Shown piece by piece: positions 8,235-16,160 of a stretch of DNA of 64,000 bases. The number at the start of each line of letters is the position of its first letter. The first letter of the stretch is position 1. The DNA comes from Nakamurella flavida (GTDB lineage Bacteria; Actinomycetota; Actinomycetes; Mycobacteriales; Nakamurellaceae): positions 2,987,001 through 3,051,000 of the forward strand of contig NZ_JAUSQV010000001.1 of assembly GCF_030811475.1 (NCBI RefSeq), given 5' to 3'. The position numbers were made by a program, and so were the translations under genes. Under the pieces are notes generated by a model that worked only from the letters and a program-made list of their open reading frames with translations, was not told where the DNA came from and did no database searches.

Positions 8235-10078
8235 CCCCCGCCGACCCCTGGCTCGACGATGAGCAGGCCCCGCGGACGGTGCGGCACGGCGCGTGGTCGG
8301 TGCAGCTCACCGACGACTCCGTCGACGAGATCCGGTACGGCGGAACGCTCGTGCTGCGCGCGGTGCGCTGGGTCGTCCGGGACGAGAACTGGCGGACCGT
8401 GGACCTCGTCGTGACCCACCGGCCTCTCCCGGACGGCGGGGAGGACGAGCTGATCCTGGCCGTCGAGGGCCGTTCCGTCGACCCCGCCGTGGGGGTGGTA
8501 CTGACCGGCCAGTTGGTCCTCCGACCCGGCGTGCTCCGGTACGAGATCACCGGGTCGGTGCGACACCCGTTCCGCCGCAACCGATTCGGGCTGGTCGCCC
8601 TGCATTCGCCGGAGTGGGCCGGCACGCCGGTGACCGTCACGCACCCCGACGGGACCGGTTCCGACATCGTCGTGCCGGAGGAGATCGCCCCGCATCAGCC
8701 GGCCCGGGACATCGCGGCCCTTCGCTGGCGGGTCGGGACGCTCGCCGTCGAGATGGACGTGGTGGGCGACGTCTTCGAGATCGAGGACCAGCGCAACTGG
8801 ACCGACGCCTCGTTCAAGACCTACAGCACCCCGCTCAGCCGGCCGTTCCCGGTGGAGCTCGGCCCGGACGACGCGGTCACCCAGGCCATCGAGGTGCGCT
8901 GTGCGCCGTCCGGGGCCGGACCCGGCCGGCCCGCATCGGCCGCGCCCGTGCCGGCCGGCGCCTCGCAGCACGAGCAGTCCTGGGTCTTCCCCGAGATCGC
9001 CCTGGGGGCGTCCACCGCCCCCGACAGCGCCGCCCTGGACAGCACCGGCCCCGACCGGCGCTGGCCCGGCACTGTGCTCGTCGAGCTGGATCTGGCCGCG
9101 GCGAACTGGCGTGCGGCCCTGGCCCGCGCCGCGGGTGAGGGGGAGCGCCTGGACGTCCGGTTCGTCTGCCCGGGTCCCGCCCCGATCGCCGACGCCGTCC
9201 GGAGCCTCGCCGGGCACCCCGTGGCCCGCGTCGGCGTGGTCGACGGCGCCACCCACGTCAGCGAGCCGCCGCTGGTGGCCGCGCTGCTGGACGCGCTGGC
9301 CGGGATGCAGCCCGGCCCGGAGCCGGTGCTGGGCACCCGCGCCCACTTCACCGAGCTCAACCGCACGATCCAGCGCCTGGATCTGCCCGACGGCGCGGGC
9401 GTGGCGTTCAGCCTGACCCCGCAGATGCACGACCGCTCCCGACGCCAGGTCATCGAGTCGGTGCCGGTACAGCGGCGGGTGGCCGAGCAGGCAGTGGCCC
9501 TCGCCGCGGGGGCGCGGGTGCACATCGGCCCGGTCACCCTGCGGCCCCGGTTCAACGCGGTGGCCACCGCGCCGGCGCCGCCGGACCCGGCCATCGAGGT
9601 GAGCGCCGGGTACGGCGCCGAGTTCGTCCCGGAGGCGACCGACCCCCGACAGGTCTCCGACGGCGTCGCGGCCTGGGCCGTGGCGAGTGCGATCGCGCTG
9701 GCCGTGCCGGGCGTCGTGTCGCTGGCGTACTTCGAGACCTGCGGACCGCGCGGGGTGGTCACCGCCGCAGGGGAGCTGCTCCCCATGGGCCGCGCCGTCG
9801 AGTGGCTCGCCGAGCTGTCCGGAGGTCGGGTGCTGGCGTCCTCGCCGGCCACCACGGCGGACCCGGTCACGCACGTCGCGGTCCGCACGTCCGACACCCT
9901 GACGGTGCTGGCTGCCAACCTCTCCGCCGGTGCACGCGAGATCGAGATCACCGTCGGGGCCGGTTCTCCCGGAGAACTCACACACTCCGCCGGTACGGTC
10001 GGCCGCGTCGCCGACCGGGACGGGGTGCTGACGCTCACCGTTCCGGCGGCCGGGGCGGTGCGCTGGGTCCGGTCGTAG
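8231..10078 (+). CDS. D-apionate lactonase-like protein (three-domain)
   Basis: 615 residues from GTG 8231, which overlaps the SDR stop. The N-terminal ~190 residues are beta-rich and open with EIRYGGTLVLRAVRWVVRDE. The middle forms a probable TIM barrel with AHFTELNR (~372), VAFSLTPQMHD, QRRVAEQA, VHIGPVTLRPRFNAVAT and DPRQVSDGVAAWAVASA. The C-terminal ~90 residues are a beta domain (TLTVLAANLSAGAREIEI). This order and these phrases match what I recall of ApnL, the enzyme that hydrolyses D-apionolactone to D-apionate. No signal peptide. It could be a lactonase of a related branched or deoxy aldonolactone. Family call is moderately firm, substrate is inferred. Confidence 0.68.
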   Translation: MTPADPWLDDEQAPRTVRHGAWSVQLTDDSVDEIRYGGTLVLRAVRWVVRDENWRTVDLVVTHRPLPDGGEDELILAVEGRSVDPAVGVVLTGQLVLRPGVLRYEITGSVRHPFRRNRFGLVALHSPEWAGTPVTVTHPDGTGSDIVVPEEIAPHQPARDIAALRWRVGTLAVEMDVVGDVFEIEDQRNWTDASFKTYSTPLSRPFPVELGPDDAVTQAIEVRCAPSGAGPGRPASAAPVPAGASQHEQSWVFPEIALGASTAPDSAALDSTGPDRRWPGTVLVELDLAAANWRAALARAAGEGERLDVRFVCPGPAPIADAVRSLAGHPVARVGVVDGATHVSEPPLVAALLDALAGMQPGPEPVLGTRAHFTELNRTIQRLDLPDGAGVAFSLTPQMHDRSRRQVIESVPVQRRVAEQAVALAAGARVHIGPVTLRPRFNAVATAPAPPDPAIEVSAGYGAEFVPEATDPRQVSDGVAAWAVASAIALAVPGVVSLAYFETCGPRGVVTAAGELLPMGRAVEWLAELSGGRVLASSPATTADPVTHVAVRTSDTLTVLAANLSAGAREIEITVGAGSPGELTHSAGTVGRVADRDGVLTLTVPAAGAVRWVRS

Positions 10079-10124
10079 GGTGCCGCCGTCCGACGTCCTG
10101 TGATCCCCGGGAGGGAACCCCACC

Positions 10125-11306
10125 ATGACCGAGGCCTTCATGCCGTTGCAGCGCAACCGGTTCGACCCGGTGCCTGAGCTGGGGCAGCGGCGCAGCGAGC
10201 AGCCGGTGAGCAAACTCGAGTTCCCGTTCGGCATCTCGGCCTGGCTGGTCACCCGGTACGCCGACGTCAAGCAGGTGCTCGGGTCGGTCGACGGGTTCAG
10301 CAACGACTTCCGGCGGTTGACCGCGGCCGCCGGGGCGGGCGACGACGACACCACCGTGGATCCCGGCGGCCTCGGATTCGCCGACCCGCCCGACCACACC
10401 CGCCTGCGCAGGCTGCTCACGCCCCAGTTCACCGTGCGGCGCCTGGCCCAGCTCGGCCCCGGGATCGAGAAGATCATCACCGGGCGTTTGGACGCCATGG
10501 AGCAGGCCGGGCCGCCGGTGGACCTGGTGGCCGAGTTCGCCATGCCCATCCCGTCCCTGGTGATCTGCGAACTGCTGGGGGTGCCGTACGAGGACCGGGA
10601 GACGTTCCAGTCGCTGTCGGAGTCGCGGTTCGACCTGTTCGGCAACCTGGGCGATCCGATGGGGGCGATCACCGCCTCGCTGCAGTACCTCACCGGCCTG
10701 GTCGAGCAGCAGCGCCGCGACCCGGGGGACGGGTTGCTGGGCATGCTGATCCGGGAGCACGGCGACGAGATCACCGACGCCGAACTGGCCGGTCTGGCCG
10801 ACGGGCTGCTCACCGGCGGGCACGAGACCACGGCCAGCAGCCTGGCCCTGGGCGCCCTCGTGCTGATGGAACGGCCGGATCTGGCCGCGTCGCTGCGGGA
10901 TTCCGACACCGACACCGCCGCGGTGGTGGAGGAGCTGCTGCGCTACCTGACCGTGGTGCAGGTGGCGTTCCCCCGGTTCGCGCGGACCGATCTGGAGATC
11001 GGTGGTCAACGGATCGCCGCGGGGGACATGGTGCTGTGTTCGCTGTCCGCCGCCGACCGGGACTCCGAGCTGGTCGGCCGGCCCGACGAGGTCGCCCCCG
11101 ATCAGGCGGTCACCGCGCATCTGGCCTTCGGCTACGGCATCCACCGCTGCGTCGGGGCCGAACTGGCCCGCATCGAGCTGCGGGCGGCGTTCCCGGCCCT
11201 GGTGCGGCGGTTCCCCGGGCTGGCCGTGGCCGGGTCGGCGGCCGATCTGACCTTCCGCGAGTACTCCCTGGTGCACGGCATGGACGCGCTGCCCGTCACC
11301 TGGTGA
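10125..11306 (+). CDS. Cytochrome P450
   Basis: 393 residues, typical of soluble bacterial class I P450s. The oxygen-activating I-helix is LLTGGHETTASS (~230-240), the K-helix ExxR is in VEELLRYLTV, and the haem loop is FGYGIHRCVGAELAR with the proximal Cys at ~342. An upstream GGGAGGG supports ATG 10125. It belongs to the CYP105/107-like group of actinobacterial P450s, which hydroxylate varied small molecules and need ferredoxin and reductase. Neither partner is encoded in the window. It follows the lactonase by 46 bp and may be co-transcribed, but no link with sugar metabolism can be shown. Confidence 0.94.
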   Translation: MTEAFMPLQRNRFDPVPELGQRRSEQPVSKLEFPFGISAWLVTRYADVKQVLGSVDGFSNDFRRLTAAAGAGDDDTTVDPGGLGFADPPDHTRLRRLLTPQFTVRRLAQLGPGIEKIITGRLDAMEQAGPPVDLVAEFAMPIPSLVICELLGVPYEDRETFQSLSESRFDLFGNLGDPMGAITASLQYLTGLVEQQRRDPGDGLLGMLIREHGDEITDAELAGLADGLLTGGHETTASSLALGALVLMERPDLAASLRDSDTDTAAVVEELLRYLTVVQVAFPRFARTDLEIGGQRIAAGDMVLCSLSAADRDSELVGRPDEVAPDQAVTAHLAFGYGIHRCVGAELARIELRAAFPALVRRFPGLAVAGSAADLTFREYSLVHGMDALPVTW

Positions 11307-11318
11307 CGCGCGGCCGGG

Positions 11319-12860
11319 TCAGCGCAGGACGGCCCGGCAGGCCAGGTGCAGGGCCAGCCGCACGCCGGGGTCGTGCATGTCGACGCCGAGGATCTCCTGG
11401 ATCCGCTGGACCCGGCCGGTCACCGTGTTGCGGTGCACACCCAGGGCCTGCGCGGTGGCGGCGATGCCGGACTCGTGGTCGAGATAGCTGGTCAGGGTGA
11501 CGAGCAGGACGTCCGCCTCCCCGCGGCTGCCCGCCGCGTCCGCCCCGCGCAGCGGAGCCAGCAGGGAGCGGGCGGCCGGCAGGAACGTGTCGTTCTCGGT
11601 GCGGGCGAGCAGCAGCTGTTCCAGGCCGAGTCCGTCGACGCGGACGAACCAGTTGTTCCCCGACCGTTCCGCGGCGATGCGTGCGGCGTCGGCGGCCTCC
11701 CCGAGGGTGGCGGCGAGCCCGGCCCGATCGGCCTGCAGGGAGCCGACCCCGCCCGCCACGTTGAAGGACCGACGCAGGCTGTCGTGGACGGCCCGCAGTT
11801 GGTGCACGTGCCGCTCCAGGTCCCGCGGGCTGGGGGCGGGGACGAAGCGCAACCAGGCGGTGATGCCCCGGCCCTGGACGGCGGCGTGCGACTCGACGCC
11901 CAGCCCGGACAGCGCGGTGCCGACCGCCCGCAGCAGGGCGAAGGTGTCCAGCCGGGTGCGCCCGATGACCCGGTACCCCAGGTGGTAGCCGGTGGTCCGC
12001 CAGCCCCGCTCGGTCATCCGCCGCTCGACCTCCTGGTCGTGGCCCTCGCCCAGGTCCAGGAAGTCGCGCAGCAGGTCCGAGGTCACCGACGCGTCGGTGA
12101 CGGTGGCGACCTCGTCGATGAGGATGCGGGCGGCGACCGCGGGCATCGCGATCTCCGCGGCGACGGCCAGGGCGTCGAGCTGGCTGTCCCCGATGCCGGG
12201 GGCGAAGAACGCCAACCGCAGACCGGGGCGGGACGGGCTGTCCACCTGGACGGTGGCCACCGACACCTCGGGGGTGTGCACGATGCTGGTCCACCGGTCG
12301 TGCTGCACCAGATCGGGCCGGTCGGTGAGCCATCCGGCCAGCTCGCCCCCGTGCTCGTCGATCACCCCGGCGGCGTCCAGCAGGGCGACCCCGCTGCCGG
12401 TCACCGCGGCCAGGTGGCCGAGCAGATCGCCGAGGTCCTGCGCCGAGTAGCGGAACGCCGCGGTCAGTCGGCGGACCAGGTCCAGCACGATGGCGTCGCG
12501 GGCCAGGGCGAGTCGCCAGCAGGTCTCGGCCAGTTCGACCGGCCGGGCCACCGTCAGCACCGCCAGGTGCAGCCGGTCGGCCAGCCGTCGGGTCCCGGTG
12601 TCGAGCCGGTCGGCGTCCGGGACGGCCAGCGCGGTGTATCCGCGGTCGCGCACCCGCCGCAGCATCGCGTCCACCCGCCACGGCTCGCCCGGCAGCGGGG
12701 TGGCCACGATGGCCAGTCGACCTGCGCCGTCGGTGTCCAGGAGATCCTCGGTCAGCGCGAGCAGCGCGGTCGGCCACGCGCCGCCGACGGGCCCGGCGAC
12801 CTGCCGCAGACCGCCGTCGGCCGGTTCGGCGGCCAGGGCGGGCAGATCGATGCCGCTCAC
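11319..12860 (-). CDS. PucR-family transcriptional regulator
   Basis: 513 residues. The C-terminus carries the PucR-type helix-turn-helix (SGIAATAQALGVHRNTVTGRVQRIQEILG), preceded by LLVTLTSYLDH, the standard junction. The N-terminal ~120 residues resemble the PucR purine-catabolism domain, and the middle is a GGDEF-like/GAF-like sensor region. GTG 12860 overlaps the stop of the third DUF917 gene (GTGA). PucR proteins usually activate nitrogen-compound catabolic operons in response to a pathway metabolite. Here the gene is the last of the permease-hydantoinase A-DUF917 operon, so it is likely the specific regulator, made in step with the enzymes. Candidate operator: palindrome at 19241-19255. 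Confidence 0.88.
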   Translation of the reverse strand: MSGIDLPALAAEPADGGLRQVAGPVGGAWPTALLALTEDLLDTDGAGRLAIVATPLPGEPWRVDAMLRRVRDRGYTALAVPDADRLDTGTRRLADRLHLAVLTVARPVELAETCWRLALARDAIVLDLVRRLTAAFRYSAQDLGDLLGHLAAVTGSGVALLDAAGVIDEHGGELAGWLTDRPDLVQHDRWTSIVHTPEVSVATVQVDSPSRPGLRLAFFAPGIGDSQLDALAVAAEIAMPAVAARILIDEVATVTDASVTSDLLRDFLDLGEGHDQEVERRMTERGWRTTGYHLGYRVIGRTRLDTFALLRAVGTALSGLGVESHAAVQGRGITAWLRFVPAPSPRDLERHVHQLRAVHDSLRRSFNVAGGVGSLQADRAGLAATLGEAADAARIAAERSGNNWFVRVDGLGLEQLLLARTENDTFLPAARSLLAPLRGADAAGSRGEADVLLVTLTSYLDHESGIAATAQALGVHRNTVTGRVQRIQEILGVDMHDPGVRLALHLACRAVLR

Positions 12861-13894
12861 CCGGACGCGCCCGGTTCCAGGTCGGTGACCCCGTAGGCGG
12901 CCGGGGTGACGCGGCGGAGGCGTTCGGGCCGATCGGTCCACCAGGTCGGTGCGGCGAGCTCGATCACCGCGATGTGGTGGGCGGGGGACAGATCGGTGAT
13001 CTGCAGGACGGCGCGGGTGCGCACGTCGAGCACGGCCAGGATCGTCGGTGCGGCACTGATCAGCACCCCGTCGGTCATGAGGGCCAGTGTCTCCGTCCGG
13101 GTGATCAGCCGGTGCACGGCCCCACCCGGGCCCAAGAGGTGGAAGGACTGCACCTGGGGGTCGACCGGGTCGGTGAGCACGGCCTGGATGCGGCCCTGGG
13201 CCAGCAGCCGGCCACCGATCGCGGCGGCGAGATTGCCGATGGACGCCTCCCGCGCGGCCACGAACGCGCGGCCGAGGGTGAGGGCGCGGGTGGTCGACCC
13301 GGTCACGGCGTGCTCGACCAGGTCGCCGGCGGTGAAGCCCCCGACGACCACCGCCCCGGTGCCCCCGGACAGCCGCAGCGCCGCGCGGACCATCGCCTCG
13401 GCGTCCATCGGCCGGGGCCGGTCGACCAGCCCGACGCCGTCACCGGTGGTGGTCGCCACCACCAGCCCGGGGACCCCGTCGACGAGCAGGCTGACCTGGT
13501 CGATGCCGGGCAGGGCCCGGCCCATGCAGTCCGCGTCCAGCAGGGTGCGGCCCTGCGCGACGACGAAGCCGGTGAGCCCGTTCAGGCCGCCGATCTCCAG
13601 GGTGCACAGGGCCGGGGCGGTGGTCCCCGTCCACCGCTGCACCGCGGCGACGGCCGCGGTCAGCAGTTCCGGGCCGGGCAGCCGCTCGGTCATCACCATC
13701 GTCGACCCGGCCAGGGCGACGGCCAGGCAGGGTGTGGCCGGGTCCACGGCATCGGCCGGCACCACCTCGATCGGCCACGGGGCGCCGAGGGCCAGCAGCT
13801 CGAGCTGGGTGGTGGCGCCGCCGCCGCCCGATCCGAGCAGGGCGCACCCGTGCGCGAGGGCGTCGACGTCACGGCGTTCGACGCGGAGGCTCAC
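12857..13894 (-). CDS. DUF917 family protein, divergent third paralogue
   Basis: 345 residues from GTG 13894. It aligns by eye with the two preceding DUF917 proteins over most of its length: CALLGSGGGGATTQLELL at the start, DADCMGRALPGIDQ (compare DADGMGRAFPEL), GGFTAGDLVEHAVTGSTTRAL and a C-terminal ILAVLDVRTRAVLQITDL. The GGGGDPYIG motif of its siblings is changed to GGGGATTQL, so a conserved Asp-Pro-Tyr is lost. It may be a non-catalytic or altered-specificity subunit. It is 11 bp behind the second copy and overlaps pucR. DUF917 is, as I recall, now linked to S-methyl-thiohydantoin desulfurases. Confidence 0.75.
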   Translation of the reverse strand: MSLRVERRDVDALAHGCALLGSGGGGATTQLELLALGAPWPIEVVPADAVDPATPCLAVALAGSTMVMTERLPGPELLTAAVAAVQRWTGTTAPALCTLEIGGLNGLTGFVVAQGRTLLDADCMGRALPGIDQVSLLVDGVPGLVVATTTGDGVGLVDRPRPMDAEAMVRAALRLSGGTGAVVVGGFTAGDLVEHAVTGSTTRALTLGRAFVAAREASIGNLAAAIGGRLLAQGRIQAVLTDPVDPQVQSFHLLGPGGAVHRLITRTETLALMTDGVLISAAPTILAVLDVRTRAVLQITDLSPAHHIAVIELAAPTWWTDRPERLRRVTPAAYGVTDLEPGASG

Positions 13895-13905
13895 GGGCGG
13901 CCAGC

Positions 13906-15027
13906 CTAGAGCGCGGCGCCCGCGGTCCGCGCGATCCGTTCCACCGGGACGAAGTCCTCGGACAGTCCGAAGGCCACCGGCCCGAAGGTGACCAGGGCCT
14001 CGGGTGTGCGCATCAGGTCCGGGGTGGAGATGCCCAGCACCCGCACCCGCTGGCCGTACCGCAGCCGTTCGGTGGTGATCGGCTCGGCGGTCTCGTGGTC
14101 CAGCACGCAGATCAGGTCGGGCACGATCGCCAGCAGCTCCCCGTCCCGGTGGGCGGTGAGATTCTCGTTCTGGAAGGAGATCTCGAGCTCCGCGCCGGAC
14201 CCGGTCGGCGCGATGCGGACCCGACCCCGGGCGAAGCCCTCGGTGGTCCGCCGTTCTACGTCCACGATCTTGCCCTCGAACAGGTCGACCACGTGGTGGT
14301 AGAGGGTGGGGGCGAGCACCTTCTGGATAGCGTCGAACGGAGAGCGCTTGTCCTCCCGGGCGATCCGGATGGCCCGGCCGAGGGACAGGGCCATCGAGAT
14401 GGTCCGCGGGACGGCGGTGCGCCGGACGTCGGCGCCGCTCATCGCGTACTCGGCGATGTGCCCGACGCCGCCGAGGCGGATGGTGACCGCGCGGGCGAGC
14501 CACTCCAGCTGGCGGTCGTCGTCACCGGTGTCGATGACGATCTTCTCGCCCCGCTCGCCGGCCAGGGCCAGCGGCGACCCGTGCACGCCGTAGACCGCGA
14601 AGGTCTCCATGGACAGCTCCGGGAAGGCCCGGCCCATCCCGTCGGCGTCGACCACCGGCAGGCCGGTCTCCGCCGCGACCACGAACGGGATCATCGAGTT
14701 GATCCCGCCGCACTCGATGGGCATGGTGGCGTCCGCCGTACGCCCGAGGTGCTCCTCGAGGGTGCGCAGCGCGAGCGTCGGCTCGGTGCCGGCCGGGATC
14801 TTCTCGATCATCACCGTGGGCGCGCCCATCTGGGCGGTCGGGATGACGAACGCGTCGTCGGGCAGATCGGCCGGGTCACCGGGGTCGAGCACGGTGATCG
14901 AGCCGGCGCCCAGCGCCTGCTCGACCAGCTTGGAGCCGATGTACGGGTCCCCTCCGCCGCCGGTGCCGAGCAGGGTGGCGCCGCGGGCGAGATCGGGCAG
15001 ATCGGCGGCGGTCAGCTGCCAGCTCAT
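13906..15027 (-). CDS. DUF917 family protein (S-methyl-thiohydantoin desulfurase-like), second copy
   Basis: 373 residues. It starts with MSWQLTAADLPDLARGATLL then GTGGGGDPYIGSKLVEQAL, the family's hallmark glycine loop. Further landmarks are MGAPTVMIEKIPAG, ECGGINSMIPFVVAAETGLP, VDADGMGRAFPEL and a C-terminal LICVLDHETAEPITTERLRYG. ATG 15027 overlaps the stop of the first copy (ATGA), which fixes the start against a longer upstream frame. It is clearly a tandem-duplication product of the neighbouring DUF917 gene, sharing long stretches of identity. The pairing suggests a hetero-oligomer. The reaction is not established here; cyclic amide or thiohydantoin chemistry is inferred from the family and from the hydantoinase neighbour. 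Confidence 0.85.
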   Translation of the reverse strand: MSWQLTAADLPDLARGATLLGTGGGGDPYIGSKLVEQALGAGSITVLDPGDPADLPDDAFVIPTAQMGAPTVMIEKIPAGTEPTLALRTLEEHLGRTADATMPIECGGINSMIPFVVAAETGLPVVDADGMGRAFPELSMETFAVYGVHGSPLALAGERGEKIVIDTGDDDRQLEWLARAVTIRLGGVGHIAEYAMSGADVRRTAVPRTISMALSLGRAIRIAREDKRSPFDAIQKVLAPTLYHHVVDLFEGKIVDVERRTTEGFARGRVRIAPTGSGAELEISFQNENLTAHRDGELLAIVPDLICVLDHETAEPITTERLRYGQRVRVLGISTPDLMRTPEALVTFGPVAFGLSEDFVPVERIARTAGAAL

Positions 15028-16160
15028 GCTGTGACCGCGGGGACGCCGGTGACCGACACGCCTTCGGCGGTGGTGCCGTCGAAGCGGCGGGCCGGCACGT
15101 CGTACCCGAAGTAGCCCGGTCCGACCATCGCCAGGGCCGCCGGCGAGTGCCACCGAGGATCGCTGGGCGCGGCGACGACGCGGACCCGCTGGCCGTACCG
15201 CAGGCCCTCGGTGGTGATCGGCTCACCGGTGTCGTGCTCGAGCACGACGATGAGATCCGGTGTGGTGACGAGGACCTCGTCACCGGACACGCCGTCGCCG
15301 AGGGAGGCGATGAGGTGCTCGTTCTGGAAGGCCAGGGTGAGATCCCGGTCGTCGCCGGCCCCGACCGCCTGCAGCGTGGCCGTGCCGCGGGCGAAACCGG
15401 CGGTGGTGGCCCGCTGCACGTCGACCACCTTGCCGGTGAACAGCTCCCGACCGCCGAGCAGCTCGACCACCCGGGTGACCGGGTCGAGCTTGTCGGTCCG
15501 GGCGCGGGCGATCCCGGACCCCAGACCGATGCAGCGGCGCAGGGAGTCCCGTACGAGCGATTCCCGGGCCTGGGCGCCGCTCATCGCGAAACCGCAGATC
15601 ATCACCGAGCAGCCCATCTCGACGGCGGCGACGCGGGCGATGCGTTCGACCCAGGAGTTGTCGATCGTCTGCAGCACCCCGACATTGCCCTTCTCGTCGG
15701 CGAAGCCGAGCGGGGAGGCGCTGATCCCGGACAGGGTGGGCAGCACCATCTGCAGCTCGGGGAAGGCGCGCCCCATCCCGTCGGCGTCCAGCAGCGGAAG
15801 GCCCAGCACCGCCGCGGCGGCGATCGGGATGGTCGAGTTGACCCCGCCGATCTCCGCGCAGGCCAGGTGGGTGACCGGCCGCCCCAGGTAGGCACCGATC
15901 GCCCGGACCGGGTCGATGATCGATTCCAGGGTGGGCAGCTTCTCGACCATCACCGTGGGCGCGCCCATCATGGCTACGGTGATCACCAGCGCGTCGTCCG
16001 GCAGTTCGTCGAGGCCGACGGCGGTGACCTCGCCGTGCTCGGCGATGGCCCGGCGGGCCAGCAGGGCGCCGATGTACGGATCCCCGCCCCCTCCGGTGCC
16101 CAGCACGGCCGCACCGCGGGCCAGGTCGTCGATGGCGTCGGGTCCGATCGACCAGGTCAT
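15024..16160 (-). CDS. DUF917 family protein (S-methyl-thiohydantoin desulfurase-like), first copy
   Basis: 378 residues. Landmarks are GTGGGGDPYIGALLARRAI (residues ~20-38), MMGAPTVMVEKLPTLES, AEIGGVNSTIPIAAAAVLG, DADGMGRAFPELQMV and LIVVLEHDTGEPITTEGLRYG. ATG 16160 overlaps the hydantoinase A stop (ATGA), showing tight translational coupling. The protein is probably cytoplasmic, with no membrane segment. DUF917 genes commonly lie beside hydantoinase A genes, PucR regulators and NCS1 permeases, as here. The likely role is in opening or desulfurising a cyclic nitrogen compound. Family call is firm, function is inferred. Confidence 0.87.
   Translation of the reverse strand: MTWSIGPDAIDDLARGAAVLGTGGGGDPYIGALLARRAIAEHGEVTAVGLDELPDDALVITVAMMGAPTVMVEKLPTLESIIDPVRAIGAYLGRPVTHLACAEIGGVNSTIPIAAAAVLGLPLLDADGMGRAFPELQMVLPTLSGISASPLGFADEKGNVGVLQTIDNSWVERIARVAAVEMGCSVMICGFAMSGAQARESLVRDSLRRCIGLGSGIARARTDKLDPVTRVVELLGGRELFTGKVVDVQRATTAGFARGTATLQAVGAGDDRDLTLAFQNEHLIASLGDGVSGDEVLVTTPDLIVVLEHDTGEPITTEGLRYGQRVRVVAAPSDPRWHSPAALAMVGPGYFGYDVPARRFDGTTAEGVSVTGVPAVTA

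Noticed and set aside
8183-10915. 910-residue minus-strand frame opposite the lactonase and P450
   Set aside because: High-GC shadow frame; the plus strand carries a recognisable lactonase and a P450 with its haem motif.
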